From assembly GCA_024138025.1 (NCBI GenBank), contig JAMXBD010000209.1:124001-188000 (forward strand): a DNA stretch of 64,000 nt, given 5' to 3'. Below are positions 35,085 through 45,208 of the stretch, piece after piece. Within the stretch, counting starts at the first letter, position 1. Each line of letters opens with the position of its first letter. The notes beneath the pieces were generated by a model. The model saw only the letters and a list, made by a program, of their open reading frames with translations. It was not told where the DNA came from and ran no database searches. This DNA is from Combretum micranthum. Taxonomy: Eukaryota; Streptophyta; Magnoliopsida; Myrtales; Combretaceae. The translations under genes and the position numbers were made by a program.

Positions 35085-35815
35085 GAACTAGATGGATTTT
35101 TATCGAATACTCAACCTGCCCAACCTGATAAAATACCATATATGGTAGTACCCCATAGGATTTTTTTGGGGATGGGTTTTGAGACACTATTCTAAACCTT
35201 ATAGGGTTTTGGGATGGATATAAAACCTGTTGGAAACCCAAACCCCTTAAGAAAAAATATTATTAAATTCTTTTTATTTAAAAAAAATTAAAATTTAAAC
35301 CGAATTGAAGGTTACATATTTGAGATACTAGTTCAATTTAATAAATATTACATACATTTTTAAATTTGTAGTTCTATTTGACAAATAGTATATGCATTTG
35401 TAATTTTGTAGATCATTCAATTTTAGTAATATTCTTTTTTAATTAATCTTGGTAAACTATTGCAATATTAAGCTAATTGAGAATAAAACGAATAAATTTG
35501 GAAGGATTTATTTCATATACAAATATTAATAAAAAATAAATTTTCCATGAATAAACAAGAAAAAAATTATGGGTATGTAATTTTAGGGAAGAAAAGTTTT
35601 TTTTTATTTTTTCAAGATAGATTTAAACATAAAACAGTTATGGTTGAAATATTATTAGATTTATCTAGTTTGGGTTTAATTACCATATAGGGTCAATCAC
35701 GTGAGTTTTGAGTTTATGGATAAAAACCTTACAGTGTGTAGGATAAGTTTCTAGAACCCTATAGGGCATCGAGTTCGGTTCGAGTTTTGTAAAACTTGGC
35801 CTAATTGCATGCCTA
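35085..35815. mobile_element. Insert in the Tat leader, possibly a non-autonomous hAT
   Basis: The sequence between the Gln/Asn-rich leader and gag turns strongly AT-rich. At the left it carries CCATATATGG, CCTTATAGGGTTTTGGG and GGATATAAAACC words, with related words inverted at the right (ACCATATAGGG, GAACCCTATAGGG). Such subterminal arrays resemble those of the hAT element at 28921. The terminal repeat (TAGGAATGG against TAGAATAGG) is weak, and no target duplication was found. Confidence 0.35.
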
Positions 35816-36010
35816 TTCTATTGCACCAACAGCATGCAAAACTCAAGCAAGAAACCCTTTGCCAATGGAGCTCCCCATGTATCGAGAGAAGCGATTTAAA
35901 GATATGACTCTAAAAGAGATAGAAAAAGAAATCAAAAGGATGTCAGAGATCAAGAAAGTAAGAAGAGTACCTTAATGCCAAAAATTGCTAGAAAGTCAAT
36001 AAGCCTAATG

Positions 36011-36046
36011 CCCCTCCCCCCCACACCACCACCACCACCACCACCA
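36011..36046. repeat. C-run and (ACC)n microsatellite before Tat gag
   Basis: A C-rich run passes into about seven ACC/CCA triplets that end directly at the ATG-containing start of the gag frame. Confidence 0.9.
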
Positions 36047-36047
36047 T

Positions 36048-36530
36048 ATGGCTCATTCAATCATAGATAGGCCTTGGCTACAGGGCATGAAGCTGCCAAC
36101 ATTTAAGTTGTATGACAGGATGACCGACCTAGAAGAACACCTCAGGAGGTATAAAGACCAAATGCTGGTTTTCAGATTTAATGATGTTATCTTTTGTAAA
36201 GTGTTCCTTAGAACACTGGAGAAAGCTGCCAATAGCTGGTTCTACCAATTAACCAATGGCTCTATCACATCCTCCAAGGATCTAGTGACCACATTCAAAA
36301 TTCACTTTACGATCAGTAGATCCCTAAAGAAGGATACGTCCTCACTATTTTTGGTAAACCAAAGGAAAGAGGAATCCCTAAGGGACTACATAACGAAATT
36401 CAACCAATCTGTCACCAAACTGGATAGCTTCGACCTTAGTCTTGTGATCCAGGCAGCCATTCATGGGGTTCAAAGAAACAATAGCCTTTTTCACTTTCTC
36501 GCCAAAGATAAGCCTAAGACCCTAGAATAA
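36048..36530 (+). pseudogene. Tat-type gag fragment (160-codon open frame)
   Basis: The frame reads through WLQGMKLPTFKLYDRMTDLE, HLRRYKDQM, FRTLEKAANSWFYQL-like and SLRDYITKFNQ motifs. These are typical of the retrotransposon gag domain in Tat/Ogre elements (substrate-like words KLPxFKxYDGxxDPxxHL and ALxWFxxL). It ends in a stop at 36528-36530. Gag relics continue in broken frames to about 36970, including a MGHKTNDYCQLK zinc-knuckle-like stretch near 36870. It is a fragment of the nucleocapsid protein and not functional as written. Confidence 0.85.
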
Positions 36531-37104
36531 TTCCAAGAGTGGGCTGAGAAATACATCCAGAGGGAAGATTTTATCATTTCCCAGAATAAGATGGAGAAAT
36601 CCTAAAATGAACATCTTAAAGACTAGAAGTCCAATGGAACCCTCAAAAACCATAATGCCCTTCCTCCTAGAGAGAAGGATGGGCTTGTATCTCAAGGAAG
36701 AAGGCGCTAAGGGAAATGAAGATACTTCAAATCTAGTTTTCTTCTCCTTAACAAGCCTCAAGAAGACATTTTCCTGGAGATTAGGAACTCGAGTATCCTA
36801 CCTGAATCATCCAAAAAGTGTAGCAACCTAGGCAGAAGGGATATTAGCAAGTACTATGACTACCACCAAGAGATGGGCCACAAAACTAATGACTATTGTC
36901 AATTGAAAGTCACTCTACAAACCCTGAAGAAAGGGCTGCAATGGAAAAACATGGCTAACTTAAACAACGTCATAAAAAGATTGAATCAACGAAGAAGGAA
37001 TGATAGCTAATAGTATTCCAGCATCTGATCAGAATAACAACCTGAAGACGTCGCCTGAGGGGTAATGAACACCGTTGTTAAGACTACTGCTAACTATTCT
37101 CTCC

Positions 37105-37410
37105 CATTTTTATAGAAATGATGAAGGAAATGAGGTAATGCTCTTGGCAAAGAGAGAGAAACTCAATATGAGCCTCGAGTTCATTAATGCACGAGTAGGG
37201 AGCTTCTACGTAATGAAAGTCTTGGTTAATACTGGGAGTAATGCAAACATTATCTTCCGCCATGTCTTTGATAAGCTTCATGATGATAACATATGTAAGA
37301 AGTTGAAACCATACAAAGACAAAAACTTTGGATTCAATAGTCAGCTGATCAAGGTTGGAGGGATTATCACTTTATTGATGAGACTAGGCGACAACAACCA
37401 CAAGGCCTAG
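37105..37410 (+). pseudogene. Tat-type aspartic protease remnant with the catalytic Asp replaced
   Basis: The open frame contains VLVNTGSNANIIF, corresponding to the VDTGSSADILF active site of Tat proteases. The catalytic Asp is Asn (AAT). The expected downstream LxGFxG-like block is present as FGFNSQLIKVGGIITL. The frame stops at 37408-37410, and the Tekay element is inserted 40 bp later. The remainder of pol resumes at 50021 with HNMILGRP. Confidence 0.85.
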
Positions 37411-37451
37411 AATGAAGTAAAAATCCTAGAGGTAGATTATTGGTCGCTTTA

Positions 37452-40264
37452 TGTAATAGCCATGAATTTCCAATATCATGTTATATATGTGTATTAATAG
37501 TTTTGCATATTAGAATAAATAAATAGCAAGTGTGGCATATAGATTAAGCAGCATAACTTAATGCATGTGTTTTAGGAGTGTAAAATGTATGTGTTTGTAC
37601 TAGTATAATAAATATTTAATATTGACTTACATATTGGTGTTGTATGAATAATGAAATGAGTAATATTAGACTCAAATGTATATATCAAGTGCTGTGTGTA
37701 GCAAATTTTTTTTTAAACCCAAAAGCTAGTTAAATGCCTTTCGTTTTACTCAAATTAATAACCCTAATTAAGCCTAAGCAAAAAGCCACTTCATGACTTT
37801 ATTTGGGCTGCCTTAAAAGTCAAAGTTGGATAGATATGAGCCACAAATATCCCCATTTTCGTCCAAAATCATACCACTACCAAGCCCAAAGATTTGAGGT
37901 AAGTTTAAGTTACATTTGATACAAGTTTCATAGTGTAGAGTTTGTTAAATGTGAATTGGATATGTATATATGTATTGGTGAAGTGTTGATGAAGGTTTGG
38001 GCTGCCAATGAAGTTGTAATATGTGTATGTTCAGTAGTTGAAGTGTGTTGATGAAAATAAAGTGGAATACGAATAGTGTAGTAAGGGTTAGTGAAGTTAG
38101 GTATGTGTTGAATGTTGTATTGAATGAAGAGTGGAATTTGAAGTGATATTTATGTTGTTTGATGAGTTGGAAGTGAATGGATAATGTTAAGTTCATACAC
38201 CAAGTAGTAGGAAGCTTATTATGTGTTTTAAAGAGAGTTTGAATGTGTAAAAGTTGATATATTGTGTAAAGGAATCATGGAAAATGCGTGTTTGCTGTCA
38301 AAAAGATTTTTCCAGATCAGCACTACCTCATACACCGGCATGTACAAGCTTGTGCAAATCAAAATAAGCTATCGGGTCACTTTTTAACCTCTAGCCCACC
38401 TTATACACGGGCATGTAGGTGGTTGTGTAGGTCATAAAACCTTGAAAAATTGCTCTCGGGTCACTTTTTAGTGCCCTACAAGGCCCCGAGCACGGTGGTG
38501 TACTAGGTGGTGTACTAGGTAGTGTACTTTCTCCTAGTTCGTAGCTTGTTAGTGAATTGTCTATAACTTTTTCGTCTAGCCTCCGATTGAGGTGATTCAA
38601 GTTGCATTGGAAAGATTAAAAAGAGATATAAAACTTTTATGTTTTAAGTTTTTACAAATTCGAAAATTATTGATGCTTAAGTTTTAGTTTTTTTCAGCTG
38701 TTGTGTTTTTTTTTTTTCAAACAAGGTTAAAAACTTATGTTTTCTTGTTAAATGTGTGTTTGCATGTGAAATGAATCTTTTTGGACTAAAATGAGATAGA
38801 TTAATGACATTGAGGTGTGATGATGATTGAGTGATATAATTAAGTATAATTTAATTATATTTGTAGATTTAACAAATAATTGAATATTCCATGAATGTTA
38901 AGATAAATCTAGTTATATTGTATATATGGATGGAAGTTAAAAATGATGATTTTGTGAGTTTGTGTGATCTTGATAAATGTATATATTATATGTTATGACT
39001 TTGTATAAGTTATAATTGAAGTCTTAATATTAAGTTTAAGATTTGATATGCTTTAAGTGTAATTCCAAGTATATAATATTGATTTGAGTTCGGATTATCT
39101 TCTGAAGGATTCCCGAGGTTCTATTTAGATTTCCTACATAAGGTACGCAGTAACGTGTTTATTCTTTGCTTGGGATATGCATATCTTTAATTAATTTTAA
39201 TATAGAAATACTTAAACCTTGATTGAGTTGGATGTCTCTTATGCTGTTTAAATCCGTATCTGGCCCAGTATGGCAGATCGGTATCTGGCTCGAGGAGCAG
39301 CACCTTGCTTAGATTGGGGGCATGGTAGATTAGCGCTTAGCACCCCTGTCTTTGATAAGACTTTCCTAAGTATTATGGTAGGTAACTGATGGGGAAGACG
39401 GTATCGGCGTAACGTTTGTTTACGCTTAGAATGAAGTGGCATGATTTAGTTCAAATGTTTATGGGAACAGTTGGACTAGGTGATGTTATGGACTAAGATA
39501 AGTAAAGTCGTATAACGGCTGTCAACCCTAGATGAAGTTATTTTCTCTTTATTAGATATATCATCTAGGAGATATAAGTATCCGAGCTACTTATATCAAC
39601 CCCCTGAACATTGATGTCATTACTCAGGACCCCAGTTACCCCTATTGTCCGAAGTTTGAATACTCCAGTGTTGATTGACTAATTAAAAAGAATATCGAAT
39701 AATTGAATGGATGTTGCATTGCACTATAGTTAGGATCGTGTAAATCATTCTGCTTTTGTTTTTGTTATTGTGTACTAGGCTCTGGCTCACTTTTATCTTT
39801 TCAGTGTGGAAGACAAGTTCTACACAAGCATGGGATACGATCTGATTTTGAAGAGTTCTTTGATGAATGGGATGAGTAGAGGAGACCATGACCCACAAGG
39901 AACCCTTTGTAATAGATTAGTTATATATGTGTATATGAATTATGAACCTATGTAATAGTTATTAGGATTTTTGCTATCTTTTGTGGTTTTTGTAAATGGC
40001 TTCTTTACAAGCTTTGTTTGTAATGTTTATATATATATGGTTGTATTATATTTGGATCTTTTATTAAGCAATGAAGTTAAAAGTTGTATTTTATGGAATG
40101 TTATAGTATTATTAGTAATAAAGTTTGTTCTTATAAGACATTTAAGCTAATAACCATCCAAACTAATCCTGAATTACAATCTCACATATAATACCGTGGA
40201 TTATATGTGGTTGGGGAACTGGATTTACCTATTTTAAATATAGGCGTAAGTCCAGGGCCTTACA
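37452..40264 (+). repeat. 5' LTR of the Tekay element
   Basis: It starts TGTAATAGCCATGAATTTCC and ends GGGCCTTACA, two bases before the primer-binding site. It carries the family landmarks: AAGGTACGCAGTAA (about 39141), the stem-loop at 39571, TGTACTAGGCTCTGGCTCA (about 39769), the 3' splice-like TTTTCAG ending at 39804, and an acidic frame to the stop at 39877-39879. It lacks about 130 bp that the 3' LTR retains at 45646-45775; an ACCAAG word bounds the deletion. Confidence 0.93.
39571..39597 (+). other. LTR stem-loop, copy D (5' LTR)
   Basis: 27 nt: arms GATATAAGTA and TACTTATATC around TCCGAGC, followed by AACCCCCTG. Position 12/16 is C-G where copy B has T-A. Confidence 0.8.
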
Positions 40265-40266
40265 GT

Positions 40267-40278
40267 TGGTATCAGAGC
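40267..40278 (+). other. Primer-binding site, initiator tRNA-Met
   Basis: TGGTATCAGAGC is complementary to the 3' end of plant initiator tRNA-Met. It lies two bases after the LTR end, the usual arrangement for Ty3/Gypsy chromoviruses. Confidence 0.95.
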
Positions 40279-40525
40279 TTCGTTTGAATAGTTGTTTGCT
40301 TAAGATGTGGTTGGTTAGATATGACTTAACCTAGACACAAATAGTTAGACTAGAAAAGAGTTAAGTTTTGCTTAAATGTTTGTGTTTGCTTGAATTGTTT
40401 ATTGTTTGTTCTTTACTTGCTTGTTTATTTTGTTTGTTTATTTGTTTGCTTGCTTAATTGTTTGCTATTGGTTGTGAATATAATGATAATTTAAATTTTA
40501 TAAATGTGTTGTATGCATATTTAAG

Positions 40526-41720
40526 ATGGATAGGTTAAGTGGATTGTCTTGCCAGTAATCAGATAGAGAGAATATGCCTCCACCACCTAAATCATCTTCT
40601 ACATCAGCTCCTATTACATCTATTGCTCCTAGTACAAAAGCTAATCCTCACCAGCAACAGCATTAGCTTCACAAGTTTCTCTACCGAATCAGTTTCCATA
40701 ACCTCCTCCAATCCCGACCTTTCCACCGATGTCTCAAGAGACTATGGACATATTCAAGGATATGATGGCTATGATGCAACAATGTCAAATGATGATGTAT
40801 CAACAGCAACAACAATTCATGCAACAAAGCAATCAGCAAGGAATGAGACAAAATGAAAACTTACCAGTTAATGATCAAGCTACTCAGATGAAGTTACATG
40901 GGTTCGGTAAACTAGTTCTTGATTTTGATGGAACAAGTACGACCCGACCATAGCTAAGAGTTAGATTGAAGCGTTAGAGTAGACTTTTTCTACCTGTGAC
41001 ACTCCCAAAGAGAATAAAGTGGATTTGGCTATATTTATGATGATAAAGGAAGCCTACAATTGGTGGAGATTAGTTAGTGGAAATTTGCAAGTGCCTATCT
41101 CTTGGACGACCTTCAAGGATACATTCTTTGCTAAGTATTTTCCGGATTCAGTGAGAGAGAGAATGATAGCCGATTGGTTAAATCTTAGAAAAGGAAGTAA
41201 ATCAGTTGATGAATATTATGTCAAGTTTTGTTGACTACTACGCTTTGCAAGAGATGATTATAGAGATGAAAGAATGAAGATCTAAAAGTTTCAAAATGGA
41301 TTGGATGAAGAGATCCAAGGTGAAGTTCGAAAGTTTGAATTGCTCACTTTGGCTAATACCATTGCAAAAGCCTTGTTATAGAAAAAATTCAAAATGATAG
41401 TCAAGTCAGGAGAGCCAAAAAGCTACATTTATAGGAAAAAGGCCTTCACCAACTTCTTCATACAGTAGATATCAAGGAAAAGGAAAGAAACCTTATTTGG
41501 GAAAGAAGACATTCAAAGCTCTAACTCCTATATTTGAGAAGAAGTGTTTTCGATGTTATGGACCACATGATATATCTGAATGCAAGTGGACACCTGGTGC
41601 ATGTTTCACATGTGGATAAGTGGGACATATATCTTTTGAGTGCAAGAATCCGAAGTTGCCACCAATATTTTGTGCCTATTGCAAACAGCGGGGTCATCAC
41701 ATCTTTAATTGTAAGGACCG
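40526..41720 (+). pseudogene. Tekay gag with CCHC zinc knuckles, broken
   Basis: ATG at 40526 is followed by a stop after ten codons. A Pro/Ser-rich and Gln-rich region (QQCQMMMYQQQQQFMQQSNQ near 40780) leads into the gag core with FGKLVLDFDG, AYNWWRL, SWTTFKDTFFAKYFP and KGSKSVDEYY (40900-41230). Zinc-knuckle blocks follow: CFRCYGPHDISEC (41549), a CFTCG..VGHISFEC block with an internal stop (41604-41643) and CAYCKQRGHHIFNC (41671-41712). Stops occur near 40555, 40952, 41233 and 41617. Family role: nucleocapsid assembly and RNA packaging. It is inactive as written. Confidence 0.88.
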
Positions 41721-41745
41721 CCTCAACAACCAAGGTGAAATTAAT

Positions 41746-41895
41746 TTAGAGAAGGGAAAAGTGAATGCCCAAGTCTTTGCCTGGCAACAAGTTGAAGATA
41801 CTCCCTCTGTAGACACTTTGGCAGGTACTTTCAGTGTTTCCAATAGAAATGCATATGTATTGATTGATACGGGAGCAACATATGCATGCATATGA
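41746..41895 (+). pseudogene. Tekay aspartic protease remnant
   Basis: The frame contains AGTFSVSNRNAYVLIDTGAT followed by YACI, the DTGA active-site block of chromovirus proteases. The catalytic Asp is present. The frame stops at 41893-41895, right after the motif, and the rest of the protease (VSMPVDMIVLHLFDFDV and onward, to about 42140) is in another frame. Confidence 0.85.
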
Positions 41896-42169
41896 GAATT
41901 TCATGAATGAATGTGAGCTTGTTCCTGAGATCTTGAATGATTGTGTGATGTGTGTAAATACTCCTTTGGTTGTTAAGACTAAGCGACCATCTATATGTAG
42001 AAATGTGAATGTTTTAATTTCCAATGTAAGCATGCCTGTGGATATGATTGTGCTGCATTTGTTTGATTTTGATGTGATATGGGAATGAATTGGCTGAATC
42101 GATACGAGGTCACGATTGATTATAGCAAGGTGGAGTTAAGTTTTGCTTTGAAGGAAGGAAGGTTTACTT

Positions 42170-43643
42170 ATGTTGGAAAGGCAGAGGCCTAGGAGTATAA
42201 GTTCCATGGAATTGTGGGAAGGATCAATGGTAGCTACAGTGAGTGTTGAGGAAGGAGATATCAAGATAGTGCCTGTGGTGAACGAGTTTATCGATGTATT
42301 CCCCGAGAAGTTACCTGGTTTGCCTCCGAATAAGGAGATTGAGCTCAGGATTGAAGTTCTACCTGGAACTGTTCCTATCTCCAAAGCTCCATATAGAATG
42401 GCACCTACTAAGTTAAGAGAATTGAAGCTACAGTTGTAAGAGTTACAACATATCGGTTTTATTAGACCAAGTATCCTCCATGGGGCGCACCTGTGTTATT
42501 TGTAAGGAAGAAAGATGGGAGTTTTCGAATGTGTATTGACTATAGAGAATTAAATCTAGTTACAATCAAGAATAAATACCATTTGCCTAGGATTGATGAT
42601 TTATTTGATCAATTGAAGGGAGCTATAGTGTTTTCAAAAATTGATTTGAGATCAAGATACTATCAGTTGAGAATCAAGCCAAAGACATACCAAAGACGGC
42701 ATTTCGTACGAGATATGGTCATTTCGAGTTCCTTGTGATGCCTTTCGGGTTGACAAACGTGCTAGCAGCATTCATGGATATGATGAATAGGATCTTCAAG
42801 GACTACTTGGATTCATTTGTTATTATATTCATTGATGACATTCTGATCTATTCTTGGAATCATGAAAAGCATAAGGAACATCTTAAGCTTGTTTTGTAAA
42901 GACTTCAAGGAAAGAAACTTTATGCCAAATTCAATAAATGTAGTTTCTAGCTTGAGGAAATATCTTTCTTAGGGCATTTCATATCCAGAGAAGGAGTAAC
43001 TATAGATCCTAAAAAGGTTGAAGCTATGTTGAAGTGGCTAAGGCCAACTAATGTGACTGAGATAAGAAGATTTCTAGGTTTAGCCGAATATTATTGAAGA
43101 TTTGTAAAGGGATTCTCAAAGATAGCATCACCTTTAACCAAATTGACTCGAAAGCAAGCTAAATTTGATTACAATGACAATTGTGAATAGAGTTTTCAAG
43201 AACTTAAAGAGAGATTGGTATCTGCTCCAATCCTGACCTTACCTGTTAGTAGGAAAGAGTTTGTGGTATTTAGCGATGCGTCTATTCAGGGGTTAGGTTA
43301 TGTGTTTATGCAAGATGGGAAAGTTATAGCATATGCCTCAAGACAGTTGAAACCACATGAGGAGAACTATCCCATTCACGATTTGAAATTAGCAGCAGTG
43401 ATACTAGTATTGAAATTGTGGCGACATTATCTTTTTGGAGAAAAATGTAAGATACACACCGACTACAAAGGCCTTAGGTACATATTCACTCAGAAGGAAC
43501 TCAATATGAGACAAAGGAGATGGCTTGAGTTAACAAAGGACTGTGATGTAAAGATCTTGTATCATCCTGGTAAAGCGAATGTGGTAGCCAATGTGCTCAG
43601 TAGCAAGAAGTTAATTGATATTGCAACCTTGGTTATAAGTTAG
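42170..43643 (+). pseudogene. Tekay reverse transcriptase and RNase H, broken
   Basis: Landmarks in order: VVNEFIDVFPEKLPGLPP (about 42266), the RT palm start [20 protein letters not shown] (about 42493), [28 protein letters not shown] (about 42720), the catalytic FIDDILIYS (about 42829; the family usually has F/Y-x-D-D), FLGHFISREGV, RRFLGLAEYY, and RNase H ([18 protein letters not shown], 43260; [11 protein letters not shown], 43458; [15 protein letters not shown], 43558). In-frame stops or shifts occur near 42438, 42738, 42897, 42948, 43096 and 43189. It would copy the element's RNA into DNA; as written it cannot be translated through. Confidence 0.9.
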
Positions 43644-43786
43644 AAGGAAATTTAAGAAGAGTTTAAAAAGATGGAAATTGAAGTGATAAGGGAAAACGTT
43701 GATTTGATGCTTGCTCAATTGTCTTTACAGCCTACAATTTTGGAAAGAATTAAACAGAGTCAGAAAGAGGATCCAAAAGTGAGAAG

Positions 43787-44638
43787 TTGACATTAGCTAT
43801 AAAAGGAGGAAAGAGAAAAGAGTTGAGATTAGATGAAGAGAATGTGATAAGACATGGAAATAGGATCTTCGTGCCAAGGATACATGGCTTGAGAGACGAT
43901 ATTCTGAAAGAAGCACATTTCTCATCGTATTCTATCCATCCCGGAAGCACGAAAATGTACAAGGACTTGAAGAAGTGTTATTGGTGGGAAGGAATAAAGA
44001 GAAATGTTGTGGATTATGTTTCAAAGTGTCTATCCTGTCAACAAGTTAAGATAGAGCATCAAAGGCCGAGAGGAGAACTGCAACCCTTGTCTATTCTCGA
44101 GTGGAAATGGAGGATATCACTATGGATTTCATCGGCTTTACCAAGAACCATTGCAAAGCATGAGGTCATATGGGTAATTGTGGATAAACTGACGAAGTCG
44201 GCTCATTTCATACCTTTACAAGTCGGGGATTCCTTAGAGACAATGGCACATGTGTATATCAAGGAAATTGTAAGGCTTCACGGTATACCAAGAACGATCA
44301 CTTCTGATCGAGATATGAGATTTGTTAGTAGATTTTGGAAGAGCTTACACATAGCACTTGGTACCCAGCTTCAGTTCAGCACTGCTTTTCATCCTCAAAT
44401 GGATGGGCAATCCAAGAGAACAATCCAGATATTAAAAGACATGTTAAAAGCTTGTGTATTAGATTTTAGAAGGCAATGGGACGATCACTTGCCATTAATT
44501 GAATTTGCCTATAACAACAGTTATGAGTCTTCTATTCAGATAGCACCATATGAAGCTCTGTATGGAAGGAAATGCCGATCAGCTCTACATTGGGACGATG
44601 TAGGAGAAAGAGCATTAATTGGTCCGGAATTGGTTTAA
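43787..44638 (+). CDS. Tekay integrase, 283-codon open frame with the catalytic Glu replaced
   Basis: This is the longest open frame of the window. It begins after RNase H, contains the zinc-binding HHCC domain (EAHFSSYSIHPG..CLSCQQ, about 43911-44040), then VIWVIVDKLTKSAHF and TSDRDMRFVSRFW, and near its end LIEFAYNNSYESSIQIAPYE followed by LYGRKCRS. In the DDE core the third acid should lie 35 residues after the Asp of SDRD, in DGQSERT. Here the Glu codon is AAG (Lys), giving DGQSKRT. The first Asp block (normally DFIxGLP) is also displaced by local frameshifts (SLWISSALPRT). The frame ends at 44636-44638. The family inserts element DNA into host chromatin; this copy should be catalytically dead. 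Confidence 0.9.
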   Translation: MTLAIKGGKRKELRLDEENVIRHGNRIFVPRIHGLRDDILKEAHFSSYSIHPGSTKMYKDLKKCYWWEGIKRNVVDYVSKCLSCQQVKIEHQRPRGELQPLSILEWKWRISLWISSALPRTIAKHEVIWVIVDKLTKSAHFIPLQVGDSLETMAHVYIKEIVRLHGIPRTITSDRDMRFVSRFWKSLHIALGTQLQFSTAFHPQMDGQSKRTIQILKDMLKACVLDFRRQWDDHLPLIEFAYNNSYESSIQIAPYEALYGRKCRSALHWDDVGERALIGPELV

Positions 44639-44710
44639 TAAGCTATTAACAAGATTCAAGTGGTTAAGCAAAGAATGAAAGTTGCACAAGATAGATACTA
44701 AAGTTATACA

Positions 44711-45163
44711 ATGGGAGAAGAAGACCTCTCAAATTTGAAGAGGGTGAGCACGTATTTCTTCGGATATCACCAACAAAAGGAGTGTTTCGGTTTGGAGTTA
44801 AAGGGGAAGTTAAACCCGAGATATATCGGTCATTATGAAGTGTTGGAAAGGATTGGTCCTCTTGCTTACAGATTGGCACTACCACCACATTTGTCTGAAG
44901 TGCACGATGTATTCCATGTTTCTCGGTTGTGGAAATGAGTATCGGATCTGAATGCTATCATCAGTGCTAATCAGCCAGAGGTTTTACCTAATTTGACAAC
45001 AAGTGAGAAGCCTATCAAAATCTTGGATAGAGTTGATAAAGTGTTAAGAAGAAAGGTGATTCCAATGGTGAAAGTGCAATGAAGTGGATAGGAGGATAGA
45101 GAGGCTACTTGGGAAGTGGAAAGCGAGATGAGAACATTATATCCCGAGCTTTTTGAGTAGTGA
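44711..45163 (+). pseudogene. Integrase C-terminus with chromodomain-like tail
   Basis: The open frame 44711-44938 has KGKLNPRYIGHYEVLERIGP followed by LAYRLALPPHLSEVHDVFHV, the GPY/F module of chromovirus integrases. After a stop it continues with ILDRVDKVLRRKVIPMVKVQ and, near 45095, EATWEVESEMRTLYPELFE, which matches the chromodomain-like end of Tekay elements. The last stop is at about 45161. The chromodomain is thought to guide insertion to heterochromatin. Stops at 44936 and in the VKVQ region break it. Confidence 0.85.
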
Positions 45164-45194
45164 GTTAAGCTAAGTTTCGAGGACGAAACTTCTT

Positions 45195-45208
45195 GAAGGA
45201 GGGAAGGA
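45195..45208 (+). other. Polypurine tract of the Tekay element
   Basis: GAAGGAGGGAAGGA directly precedes the 3' LTR, following CGAGGACGAAACTTCTTG, a phrase typical just upstream of Tekay 3' LTRs. It would prime plus-strand DNA synthesis. Confidence 0.85.
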
